DNA of 7,238 nucleotides from Candidatus Nanohalarchaeota archaeon (lineage in GTDB: Archaea > EX4484-52 > B79-G9), in assembly GCA_030635525.1 (NCBI GenBank), contig DAOVYR010000056.1, positions 1 through 7,238 of the forward strand, in the 5' to 3' direction. Below are positions 1 through 4,523 of this stretch, piece after piece. Under the pieces are notes generated by a model. That model was not told the DNA's origin. It saw only the letters and a list, made by a program, of their open reading frames with translations, and did no database searches. A program made the translations under genes and the position numbers. Position 1 is the stretch's first letter. Every line of letters begins with the position of its first letter.

Positions 1-1
1 G

Positions 2-370
2 CAAGGATTAAGAGCAAAAGACATCATGAACAAAAAAGTAACCACCATCGACAAAATTAAATTCGTAAGTGAAGCCATCAGGACAATGAAAAAATTCGGG
101 CTTTCCCAAATACCAGTCACCTCAGACGGTCTCATCATAGGGAGCATATCTGAAAAATCAGTACTGGACAAAGTCATTGAACTTGAAGACACCAACCTCT
201 CAAACCTGAAAGTAGAAGACATAATGGACGAAGCATACCCCACAGTCAACGAAAACACACCTCTGAAAGCCATCCTTCCACTATTAAAGCACAATCAGGC
301 CACAATCATAACAAAAAAAGAGAAGATTCTCGGAATAATCACAAAAGCAGACTTATTGAAGGTTGTCTGA
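2..370 (+). CDS. Two-CBS-domain protein, probable HTH-CBS transcriptional regulator (5' truncated)
   Basis: The open frame enters from the left edge. The first ATG, at 26, is not the true start: the eight codons before it read QGLRAKDI, which joins the following MNKKVTTID into the classic opening of a CBS domain (AKDIM...VTTID). The visible 122 residues contain two CBS repeats, about residues 5-58 (SQIPVTSDGLIIGSISEKSVL) and 65-120 (VEDIMDEAYPTV...ILGIITKADLL). CBS pairs bind adenosine-containing ligands such as AMP, ATP or SAM and act as sensors. In archaea this compact pair ending in GIITKADLL is typically fused behind an N-terminal XRE-type helix-turn-helix; that part would lie upstream of the window, so the DNA-binding role is inferred. 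The gene converges on the cyclophilin gene, with 72 bp between the stop codons. The CBS assignment is firm; the regulator assignment is moderate. Confidence 0.85.
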   Translation, partial: QGLRAKDIMNKKVTTIDKIKFVSEAIRTMKKFGLSQIPVTSDGLIIGSISEKSVLDKVIELEDTNLSNLKVEDIMDEAYPTVNENTPLKAILPLLKHNQATIITKKEKILGIITKADLLKVV

Positions 371-380
371 TTCAAACACC

Positions 381-387
381 AAAAAAA
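381..387 (-). terminator. Oligo-T tract downstream of the cyclophilin gene
   Basis: Seven A on the + strand read as seven T on the leftward transcript, about 56 nt after the cyclophilin stop. Archaeal RNA polymerase commonly terminates at such runs. A short inverted repeat (TCAGC CCCG GCTGA, 443-456) overlaps the end of the gene. Assignment rests only on the T run and its position. Confidence 0.4.
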
Positions 388-442
388 CATTTGCGTTGCA
401 CCATCCTCATGTGTTGGGCATACTAATCTGGATACGAATCTA

Positions 443-1009
443 TCAGCCCCGGCTGACAATCGAAACCTTGATCATCTTATCGCCCTGACCGATTTTCTCA
501 ACAACATCCTGTCCTTCTACAACCTGCCCGAACACCGAATGGCGCCCGTCAAGATGCGGCTGTGGCGCCTCAGTTATAAAAAACTGACTTCCGCCGCTAT
601 TTGGACCCGAATTCGCCATAGACAACGCTCCCTTCGTATGCTTCAATTCAGGATGAAACTCATCCTGTATCGCATATCCCGGACCACCAGTACCATCGCC
701 CTTGGGATCACCGCCCTGTATCATAAAATCACGTATAACCCGATGAAATGTCAAACCATCATAAAAGCCACTCTCTGCAAGCTTAATAAAATTTGCCGTA
801 GTCACAGGTGCCCTTTTCTCATAAAGCTCAATCTTGATAACTCCCTTCTCTGTCTCTATTACCGCCAATCTGTTTTCTTCTTCCATAGTATCACCCGTAT
901 TTTCATCATTATCTTTAACATCATCAGCCACAGGCACAGCACCAGAAGTACACCCAAAACTAAAAGACATCACTAACAAAACAACCAAAAAAAGCGTTTC
1001 CGACCTCAT
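443..1009 (-). CDS. Lipoprotein-type cyclophilin (peptidyl-prolyl cis-trans isomerase)
   Basis: Predicted 188-aa extracytoplasmic peptidyl-prolyl isomerase that would assist folding of exported proteins. Residues 1-20 look like a lipoprotein signal: M-R start, hydrophobic stretch, then SFSFGC with candidate lipid-anchored Cys20. An acidic linker follows (to about residue 47), then a full cyclophilin fold. Active-site residues are visible: FHRVI (Arg90), FMIQGG (Phe95, Met96, Gln98), SQFFIT (Gln142, Phe143) and HLDGRHSVFG (His157). The residue equivalent to human Trp121, important for cyclosporin binding, is His152. I start at ATG 1009; an in-frame GTG at 1027 is possible, but it lies too close to the TATA-like box at 1041-1050 and spoils the short signal peptide. 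The gene lies 41 bp downstream of the 124-aa gene and may also be co-transcribed with it. The isomerase call is firm; lipid anchoring is inferred. Confidence 0.92.
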   Translation of the reverse strand: MRSETLFLVVLLVMSFSFGCTSGAVPVADDVKDNDENTGDTMEEENRLAVIETEKGVIKIELYEKRAPVTTANFIKLAESGFYDGLTFHRVIRDFMIQGGDPKGDGTGGPGYAIQDEFHPELKHTKGALSMANSGPNSGGSQFFITEAPQPHLDGRHSVFGQVVEGQDVVEKIGQGDKMIKVSIVSRG

Positions 1010-1040
1010 AAAATTCACACAAGACACTTTACAATAAAAA

Positions 1041-1050
1041 CATTAAATAA
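1041..1050 (-). promoter_or_regulatory. TATA-like box upstream of the cyclophilin gene
   Basis: The leftward strand reads TTATTTAATG here, centred about 37 nt before ATG 1009. This predicts transcription starting near 1019, a few bases upstream of that ATG and downstream of the alternative GTG at 1027. It overlaps the space just after the upstream gene's stop, so the cyclophilin gene may have its own promoter inside a short operon. Confidence 0.4.
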
Positions 1051-1425
1051 TTAACCCACATAACCCAGATCCGGCTCTTTCTGCTTGACTTCCTTGATAT
1101 TCATCGAGTTCTTAAGCTTTTTTGCAGCATCATTATCAGAATCTTTCAGGAGCCGATAAGCGCTAACAAGATACATCTCAGCAATACTTTTCCTCTCATC
1201 AGGCGTAGACACGCGCGCCCTGTTAGCATTCACAATCAACTCATTCCCAAGTCGCATTGCATCAACCGGGGTAATAGCATATCCGCCAATCAGTGTAGGC
1301 TTGCCTTCACCGGAAAAAAAACACATATCAACAAGAGGTGAATCAGGCTTCCTAAGGCTTGCAACACAATACCCGGTCACAAAATACCTCTTCAAATCAA
1401 GATTAAATTTCTTCACAAGACACAT
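1051..1425 (-). CDS. Uncharacterised 124-aa protein
   Basis: I do not recognise this protein. It has no signal peptide and no membrane segment, so it is probably cytoplasmic. The N-terminal half looks beta-rich (KRYFVTGYCVASL, LVDMCFFSGEGKPTLIGGYAI). It leads into an apparent helix, TPVDAMRLGNELIVNANRAR, then a charged helical C-terminus with many Lys and Glu. The arrangement, strands followed by 'x-TP-x-x-A-x-x-L-x-x-E-L', resembles many small proteins of unknown function that carry an LTPEEA-like helix, but this is not a family assignment. Three Cys lie in the first 40 residues. ATG 1425 is preceded by GGTGGTGG at a 5-nt distance and by a TATA box about 30 nt away. The cyclophilin gene follows on the same strand after 41 bp; divergent from it is the TBP gene. 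The clean frame, start context and operon position support a real gene. Confidence 0.75.
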   Translation of the reverse strand: MCLVKKFNLDLKRYFVTGYCVASLRKPDSPLVDMCFFSGEGKPTLIGGYAITPVDAMRLGNELIVNANRARVSTPDERKSIAEMYLVSAYRLLKDSDNDAAKKLKNSMNIKEVKQKEPDLGYVG

Positions 1426-1450
1426 TTAGTCCACCACCACAAAAGTAACA

Positions 1451-1459
1451 TTTAAATAA
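1451..1459 (-). promoter_or_regulatory. TATA box of the 124-aa gene
   Basis: The leftward strand reads TTATTTAAA, centred about 30 nt before ATG 1425. Transcription would start within a few bases of the ATG, giving a leaderless or nearly leaderless mRNA. Confidence 0.5.
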
Positions 1460-1477
1460 CTCAAAAATCCATTTGAG
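1460..1477. repeat. Inverted repeat CTCAAA-N6-TTTGAG between divergent promoters
   Basis: Two perfect 6-bp half sites separated by six bases, directly next to the BRE side of the leftward TATA box and about 35 bp upstream of the TBP TATA box. The position suits a dimeric repressor site, but a 6-bp repeat in AT-rich DNA can arise by chance. Confidence 0.3.
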
Positions 1478-1512
1478 ATTAAAATTTAGGCATAAATCAA
1501 CATATAATTTAC

Positions 1513-1523
1513 AAATATTTAAG
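1513..1523 (+). promoter_or_regulatory. TATA box of the TBP gene
   Basis: AAATATTTAAG, predicting transcription from about 1545 and a 5' leader of about 40 nt. A second AT-rich candidate (CATATAATTT, 1501-1510) lies just upstream. Confidence 0.45.
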
Positions 1524-1570
1524 AACTTATCCATACAAAACACTTCTTAAAATTGGGAAAAGTAAATCAA

Positions 1571-1580
1571 GAGAGAGGGG
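1571..1580 (+). promoter_or_regulatory. Shine-Dalgarno region of the TBP gene
   Basis: GAGAGAGGGG ends six bases before ATG 1587. Its purine-rich GAGGGG core supports this start. Several neighbours have TATA boxes close enough to their starts to imply leaderless mRNAs; TBP instead appears to have a leader with a ribosome binding site. Confidence 0.55.
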
Positions 1581-1586
1581 ACGTTT

Positions 1587-2132
1587 ATGAGTGATACAAT
1601 TAAAATACATAATGTCGTTGCTTCATGCGGTACAGACTCAAAGATACCATTATCAAGGCTCGCGATGGAACTTGAAGGAACAGAATACGAACCGGAACAG
1701 TTTCCGGGACTGGTTATGAGACTCCAAAATCCAAAGGCCGCTGCACTGATATTTAACACAGGAAAAATCGTATGCACTGGCACAAAATCACCGCTGCAGG
1801 CAAAAGAAGCCGTCGGGAACATAGTCAAGAAAATAAACTCTCTGGGAATAGATATCAGCGAGATTAATAACCTCAAAATCCAAAACATAGTAGCATCAGC
1901 TAACGTCGACGCAGAATTAAATCTAAACCAAATCGCATTCCAGCTTGAGGGAACAGAATATGAGCCGGAACAATTTCCAGGTTTGGTTTATCGCCTCAAT
2001 GGTCCAAAGACAGTATTTCTTTTATTCAGTTCAGGGAAAGTCATATGCACAGGCGGAAAATCAGAAGAAGAAGTCCACGAATCCGTAAAGAAACTCAAAG
2101 AGAACCTGAAAGCCATCAAAGCCATAAAATAA
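1587..2132 (+). CDS. tbp: TATA-box-binding protein (TBP)
   Basis: The archaeal general transcription factor that binds and bends TATA boxes and recruits TFB and RNA polymerase. The 181-aa product is the usual archaeal length and consists of the two direct repeats of the saddle fold, about residues 5-88 and 97-174. Each repeat contains the signature GTEYEPEQFPGL (31-42 and 122-133) and a GK[IV][VI]CTG segment (59-65 and 150-156). The four intercalating phenylalanines can be located at 39, 56, 130 and 147. The C-terminus is lysine-rich (ends KAIKAIK) and lacks the short acidic tail found in some archaeal TBPs. The start follows a good Shine-Dalgarno sequence. The gene converges on a tRNA gene only 11 bp after its stop. 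Identification is essentially certain. Confidence 0.98.
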   Translation: MSDTIKIHNVVASCGTDSKIPLSRLAMELEGTEYEPEQFPGLVMRLQNPKAAALIFNTGKIVCTGTKSPLQAKEAVGNIVKKINSLGIDISEINNLKIQNIVASANVDAELNLNQIAFQLEGTEYEPEQFPGLVYRLNGPKTVFLLFSSGKVICTGGKSEEEVHESVKKLKENLKAIKAIK

Positions 2133-2138
2133 AAAAAA
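2131..2138 (-). terminator. Oligo-T terminator of the tRNA gene
   Basis: Eight A on the + strand give eight T on the leftward transcript, 5 nt after the tRNA discriminator base. This is a typical archaeal tRNA terminator. It overlaps the TBP stop codon. Confidence 0.65.
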
Positions 2139-2142
2139 GTAA

Positions 2143-2267
2143 AGCCCGAAAAGGGATTTGAACCCTTGACCGCGTGATATCTCGGTAAAGACTTGAGATA
2201 TTGAGATTTCTCGCGTACGAGTCTCGCGCATACAAGTCACGCGCTCTACCAACTGAGCTATCCGGGC
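2143..2267 (-). tRNA. tRNA-Thr(UGU) with a 52-nt intron
   Basis: Read leftwards, the exons fold into a complete cloverleaf. The acceptor GCCCGGA pairs with TTCGGGC, with one G-U pair. The D arm is GCTC-AGTTGGTA-GAGC and the anticodon stem is CGTGA/TCACG. The variable loop is CGGTC, allowing G15-C48, and the T arm is AAGGG-TTCAAAT-CCCTT. The anticodon loop after splicing is CTTGTAA, so the anticodon is UGU, reading ACA (threonine). The discriminator is U73, which is what archaeal threonyl-tRNAs carry. Exon 1 is 2231-2267 and exon 2 is 2143-2178. CCA is not encoded. A tyrosine reading (GUA) would put the anticodon out of register and disagrees with G1-C72 and U73. Confidence 0.93.
2179..2230 (-). 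other. tRNA intron at position 37/38
   Basis: The 52-nt intron starts after A37 and ends before A38, the canonical archaeal site. The splice region fits a bulge-helix-bulge: outer anticodon stem CGTGA/TCACG, central 4-bp helix CUUG (32-35) with CGAG near the intron 3' end, and 3-nt bulges UA|U and AU|A, each cut after the second base. The inner intron helix next to the 5' bulge is poor, so the motif may be of the relaxed type. The intron is built from two short direct repeats, reported as a finding. Confidence 0.85.
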
Positions 2268-2303
2268 ACGTAAAAATAGTATGCTTATTCTCTTACACCA
2301 AAA

Positions 2304-2320
2304 CATTATAAAGTTTTCGA
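2304..2320 (-). promoter_or_regulatory. BRE/TATA promoter of the tRNA gene
   Basis: The leftward strand reads TCGAAAACTTTATAATG: a purine-rich BRE followed by a TATA box centred about 41 nt before the tRNA 5' end. This implies a roughly 15-nt leader to be removed by RNase P. Confidence 0.65.
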
Positions 2321-2374
2321 ACAACACCCTCCCACCAGACACACAATCACTAAACCAACACTCTGCAAAGAAAG

Positions 2375-2389
2375 CATCAAAACTATATG
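2375..2389 (+). promoter_or_regulatory. Rightward BRE/TATA element, upstream copy
   Basis: CATCAAAACTATATG. Its first 14 bases are identical to the promoter in front of the structured RNA at 5758. It predicts a start near 2413. No gene follows on this strand, so the likely product is a non-coding RNA. Confidence 0.45.
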
Positions 2390-2400
2390 TTGCATCTCAC

Positions 2401-2413
2401 AAAAGCTTATATA
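2401..2413 (+). promoter_or_regulatory. Rightward BRE/TATA element, downstream copy
   Basis: AAAAGCTTATATA, a second good TATA box 24 bp after the previous one and in the same orientation. It predicts a start near 2436. Confidence 0.45.
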
Positions 2414-2551
2414 TTGGTATGATGATATAGTACATATTGTAATGTAGATTAACAAATGTGGAGGGGATGCCTGAAACAAACAATTAGTCTAGCATAACAA
2501 CCATCCTGGTCGGGTAGAAATAAATCCAACGGAGATACTCCGCTTATTTTC
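2413..2551 (+). ncRNA. Candidate small non-coding RNA (unrecognised)
   Basis: The stretch 2343-2601 holds no credible protein gene on either strand; start codons here run into stops within 13 codons or less. It has two tandem rightward TATA boxes. It can form GGATG/CATCC (2465-2469 with 2502-2506), a weak GGGT/ATCC helix, and a tight hairpin CGGAG-ATA-CTCCG (2530-2542) followed by a U-rich end. A transcript of roughly 115-140 nt is inferred. I cannot assign it: it shows no tRNA, 5S, SRP or convincing C/D-box features. Alternatively, part of this DNA is simply the 3' region of the leftward DHH gene. Confidence 0.35.
2530..2551 (+). terminator. Hairpin plus U-rich tail ending the candidate small RNA
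   Basis: A perfect 5-bp stem CGGAG/CTCCG with an ATA loop is followed immediately by CTTATTTTC. The hairpin also forms in the leftward transcript, but the U tract lies on the rightward side. Confidence 0.4.
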
Positions 2552-2599
2552 AAAAAATCATGGATTTCTGCCCATCCGGGCCCAAGTTTCCAAAAAAAA
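2552..2599 (-). terminator. Terminator region of the DHH gene
   Basis: On the leftward strand the DHH stop is followed within 2 nt by eight T (2592-2599), then a GCCC-GGAT-GGGC hairpin (2571-2582), then six T (2552-2557). Two T runs around a hairpin make efficient termination likely. Confidence 0.55.
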
Positions 2600-2601
2600 T
2601 A

Positions 2602-4062
2602 TCACTTCATCTGCTTGCCGACTTCTTCATCAACAATACCCAGAAACTCATCCAGACAATCCTTATTGACCTTCGCACCGGCAGCAACATCATGGCCTCC
2701 TCCCTCGCCACCGACTTTCCGGGACAGCTCCATCGCCTTGTTAAGCCTCAACCCCTTATAGACAAGACCCATGGTCCCGCGCGCAGAAATCTTACAATAC
2801 CCCGGGTCATCATCACGCGACACAGCAATAATCGGTATCCTTTGATCCACTATCCTCGCACCAATCGCCATCCCGATCACAACCCCGACAATAGTTGACT
2901 TAATCTTATCAGTCCTGAAAACCTGTATATTCTCCATCTCCTCAACTCCGCTCTCCTTCAAAACCTGCAAACCCTTCGCAAGAAGGTTCCTGTGCTTCTG
3001 CAAAAAACAACGGGCATCACAAAGAGCCGCGTCCCTGTCCCCAAGCACAACCTCAAGCCCGGTACTCCACCGGTTATGCCTGCCGCACGCATTCAGAAGC
3101 GTAGAAAACTCCATAGCATCCCGTGTTTCAGTACGCTCCTCCTCCCCAAGCAGTATATAAGTATCAGCAATCAACCGATTGACCGCCCGCGCATTATAAC
3201 CCAGAGACATAAGATGCGATATAAGACCTGTCGTAATCTCCTGCTTCTCCTCAATTCCCAGATCAACCCAGCACCTCATCCTATCTCCCTCATCGTCCCC
3301 CGAGCCAATCATACTCTCCACAAACTCCATAGCACGCCCCTCAGAACCAGTAATGCCCGCAAGATAAGGATCTGACGCAAAAGACAGCATCTTATACACA
3401 GGCCTCGTCTGCTTGCCAAAATACGACAAATCCCTGACACACCCAACATACTCACCCGCACCCTCATCAAATATAACCTTATTAAGCCCGCGCAACCCAT
3501 CACGCGCCTGCATATCACCAACAGCACCAACAATCGCAAGAGACGACAAATCCTGGCTGTTCCCAGTCATAAACCTCGAAAAAAAGTAAGCAAGACCAGC
3601 CCCGCTAACCTCCCTTGATCCGTCAACACCATAAATATGCGCATTCAGATGAAGCAACAGATTACGATGCACATCCCGGCAAGGCACATGATGGTCTATA
3701 ATAACCGCAGTCCTGCAATCAAGGATTTCTTTAATATTACCGATCTGCCCGGACCCAAGATCAGTAAAAACAATATTCTCCGTACTCATATCAAGAATCT
3801 CCTTGATGCGCTGCCGGTCAAGCTGCCTGACAATATGCGTCTTCACAGGAATCCCAAGCCTCTCAAAAGTCTTATTCATAATCCCTGCAGAAGTAATACC
3901 ATCAGCATCCAGATGCGAAACAACCGTAACCTCCCTGAAACTCTCTATCTTTCCCTTCAGCTTCAAAACATCCGCCTTCATCTTAAAAAGACTCCTGCAA
4001 ACCCCATCAGAGTACGCAGGCTCATGCTCTGAAACCACAGAACTACCATCCATAAAATTCAT
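2602..4062 (-). CDS. DHH-family phosphoesterase, RecJ/GAN-like single-strand nuclease
   Basis: Predicted 486-aa Mn/Mg-dependent phosphoesterase of the archaeal RecJ-like group, whose members include the GINS-associated nuclease and act on single-stranded DNA or RNA during replication and repair. All DHH motifs are intact: SHLDADG (His50, Asp52, Asp54), FTDLGSG (Asp101), IIDHHVP (123-125 is DHH) and VGAVGD (Asp183). A DHHA1 domain closes the protein with GGEGGGHDVAAGAKV (451-465, His457), the substrate-binding loop. An active enzyme is therefore expected. Length fits the archaeal family. No signal peptide is present. ATG 4062 gives a leaderless mRNA from the TATA-like region at 4075-4088; Met4 (ATG 4053) is an alternative. 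Which physiological partner it has, GINS or RNA decay, cannot be seen here, since no replication genes lie nearby. Confidence 0.93.
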   Translation of the reverse strand: MNFMDGSSVVSEHEPAYSDGVCRSLFKMKADVLKLKGKIESFREVTVVSHLDADGITSAGIMNKTFERLGIPVKTHIVRQLDRQRIKEILDMSTENIVFTDLGSGQIGNIKEILDCRTAVIIDHHVPCRDVHRNLLLHLNAHIYGVDGSREVSGAGLAYFFSRFMTGNSQDLSSLAIVGAVGDMQARDGLRGLNKVIFDEGAGEYVGCVRDLSYFGKQTRPVYKMLSFASDPYLAGITGSEGRAMEFVESMIGSGDDEGDRMRCWVDLGIEEKQEITTGLISHLMSLGYNARAVNRLIADTYILLGEEERTETRDAMEFSTLLNACGRHNRWSTGLEVVLGDRDAALCDARCFLQKHRNLLAKGLQVLKESGVEEMENIQVFRTDKIKSTIVGVVIGMAIGARIVDQRIPIIAVSRDDDPGYCKISARGTMGLVYKGLRLNKAMELSRKVGGEGGGHDVAAGAKVNKDCLDEFLGIVDEEVGKQMK

Positions 4063-4074
4063 TTAACCCACACA

Positions 4075-4088
4075 CATATAAATAAATA
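4075..4088 (-). promoter_or_regulatory. TATA box of the DHH gene
   Basis: The leftward strand reads TATTTATTTATATG, centred 20-25 nt before ATG 4062. It implies a leaderless mRNA and leaves the first or fourth codon as possible start. Confidence 0.45.
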
Positions 4089-4135
4089 CCACACACAACT
4101 TGCCGACAAAAACAAGCAAGCCAACACACACACAT

Positions 4136-4150
4136 TACATATATAATATA
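4136..4150 (+). promoter_or_regulatory. TATA box of the 104-aa gene
   Basis: ACATATATAATATAA, centred about 27 nt before ATG 4169. This spacing predicts transcription beginning at or next to the A of the start codon, and it rules out a start upstream of the box. Confidence 0.55.
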
Positions 4151-4168
4151 AAAAACAAAATATACACC

Positions 4169-4483
4169 ATGAAAATTGACATAATCTTCACAAAAAAGGA
4201 AAACACATCGTGCGCAGTGATCTTCCTAAAAGACAACAGCAACAAAAACATTGACGCAACAGTTGCAGCAGCATTCATCGGCCATGACAGGGAACTGCTC
4301 TTCATCCCCACATCCGAAACCACGCACTTCAACCCCGCCTACCCTTCAGACGGGGACAACTATGTCTACCGCATAGAAAAAGGAATCTACCACGCATCAG
4401 CTCCCGTACCATTCGAAATAAAAAAAATTCAGGTCTGGGCAAAAACCAAAAACACTAAAGCATCAAAAGAAATCACCCTGTAA
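4169..4483 (+). CDS. Uncharacterised 104-aa beta-rich protein, possibly a lone Ig-like domain
   Basis: I do not recognise a family. The product begins MKIDIIFTKKEN and has no signal peptide, no transmembrane segment and one Cys. Alternating hydrophobic strands and turns (CAVIFLKDNSNKNIDATVAAAF, then ELLFIPTSETT, NYVYRIEKGIYHASAPVPFEI, KIQVWAKT) end in ASKEITL. This resembles a single Ig-like or fibronectin-like sandwich of the sort that repeats in surface proteins, but here it stands alone and looks cytoplasmic. The frame is open back to TTG 4100, but the TATA box lies inside that extension, so I use ATG 4169. The gene is 105 bp from the divergent DHH gene and 40 bp upstream of the membrane-anchored surface protein, which has its own TATA box. 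Gene reality is likely; function is unknown. Confidence 0.7.
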   Translation: MKIDIIFTKKENTSCAVIFLKDNSNKNIDATVAAAFIGHDRELLFIPTSETTHFNPAYPSDGDNYVYRIEKGIYHASAPVPFEIKKIQVWAKTKNTKASKEITL

Positions 4484-4489
4484 ACAAGT

Positions 4490-4502
4490 TAGATATAAAT
4501 AC
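4490..4502 (+). promoter_or_regulatory. TATA box of the 373-aa surface protein gene
   Basis: TAGATATAAATAC, centred about 27 nt before ATG 4524, implying a leaderless mRNA separate from that of the 104-aa gene. Confidence 0.5.
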
Positions 4503-4523
4503 TAAAAACAACAATCATTATAC

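Noticed and set aside
539..976. Rightward open frame opposite the cyclophilin gene.
   Set aside because: A clear cyclophilin is encoded on the other strand; the rightward product has no recognisable features.
1010..1027. GTG start for the cyclophilin six codons upstream.
   Set aside because: It is only about 19 nt from the centre of the TATA-like box and adds residues before an otherwise normal signal peptide; ATG 1009 fits better.
2419..2474. Box C-like ATGATGA (2419-2425) and box D-like CTGA (2471-2474), suggesting a C/D guide RNA.
   Set aside because: No convincing internal D' and C' boxes or terminal stem, and the C-like box overlaps the zone just after a TATA box; short motifs in AT-rich DNA.
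2456..2497. Short frames of 6 and 13 codons within the candidate small RNA.
   Set aside because: Too short, no sensible ribosome binding spacing, no sign of coding composition.
2602..4066. Several rightward frames opposite the DHH gene.
   Set aside because: They are opposite-strand echoes of a complete DHH/DHHA1 coding sequence.
4100..4168. N-terminal extension of the 104-aa protein from TTG 4100.
   Set aside because: The extension contains the TATA box and low-complexity Tyr/Lys/Ile codons; the ATG at 4169 sits at the leaderless distance from that box.
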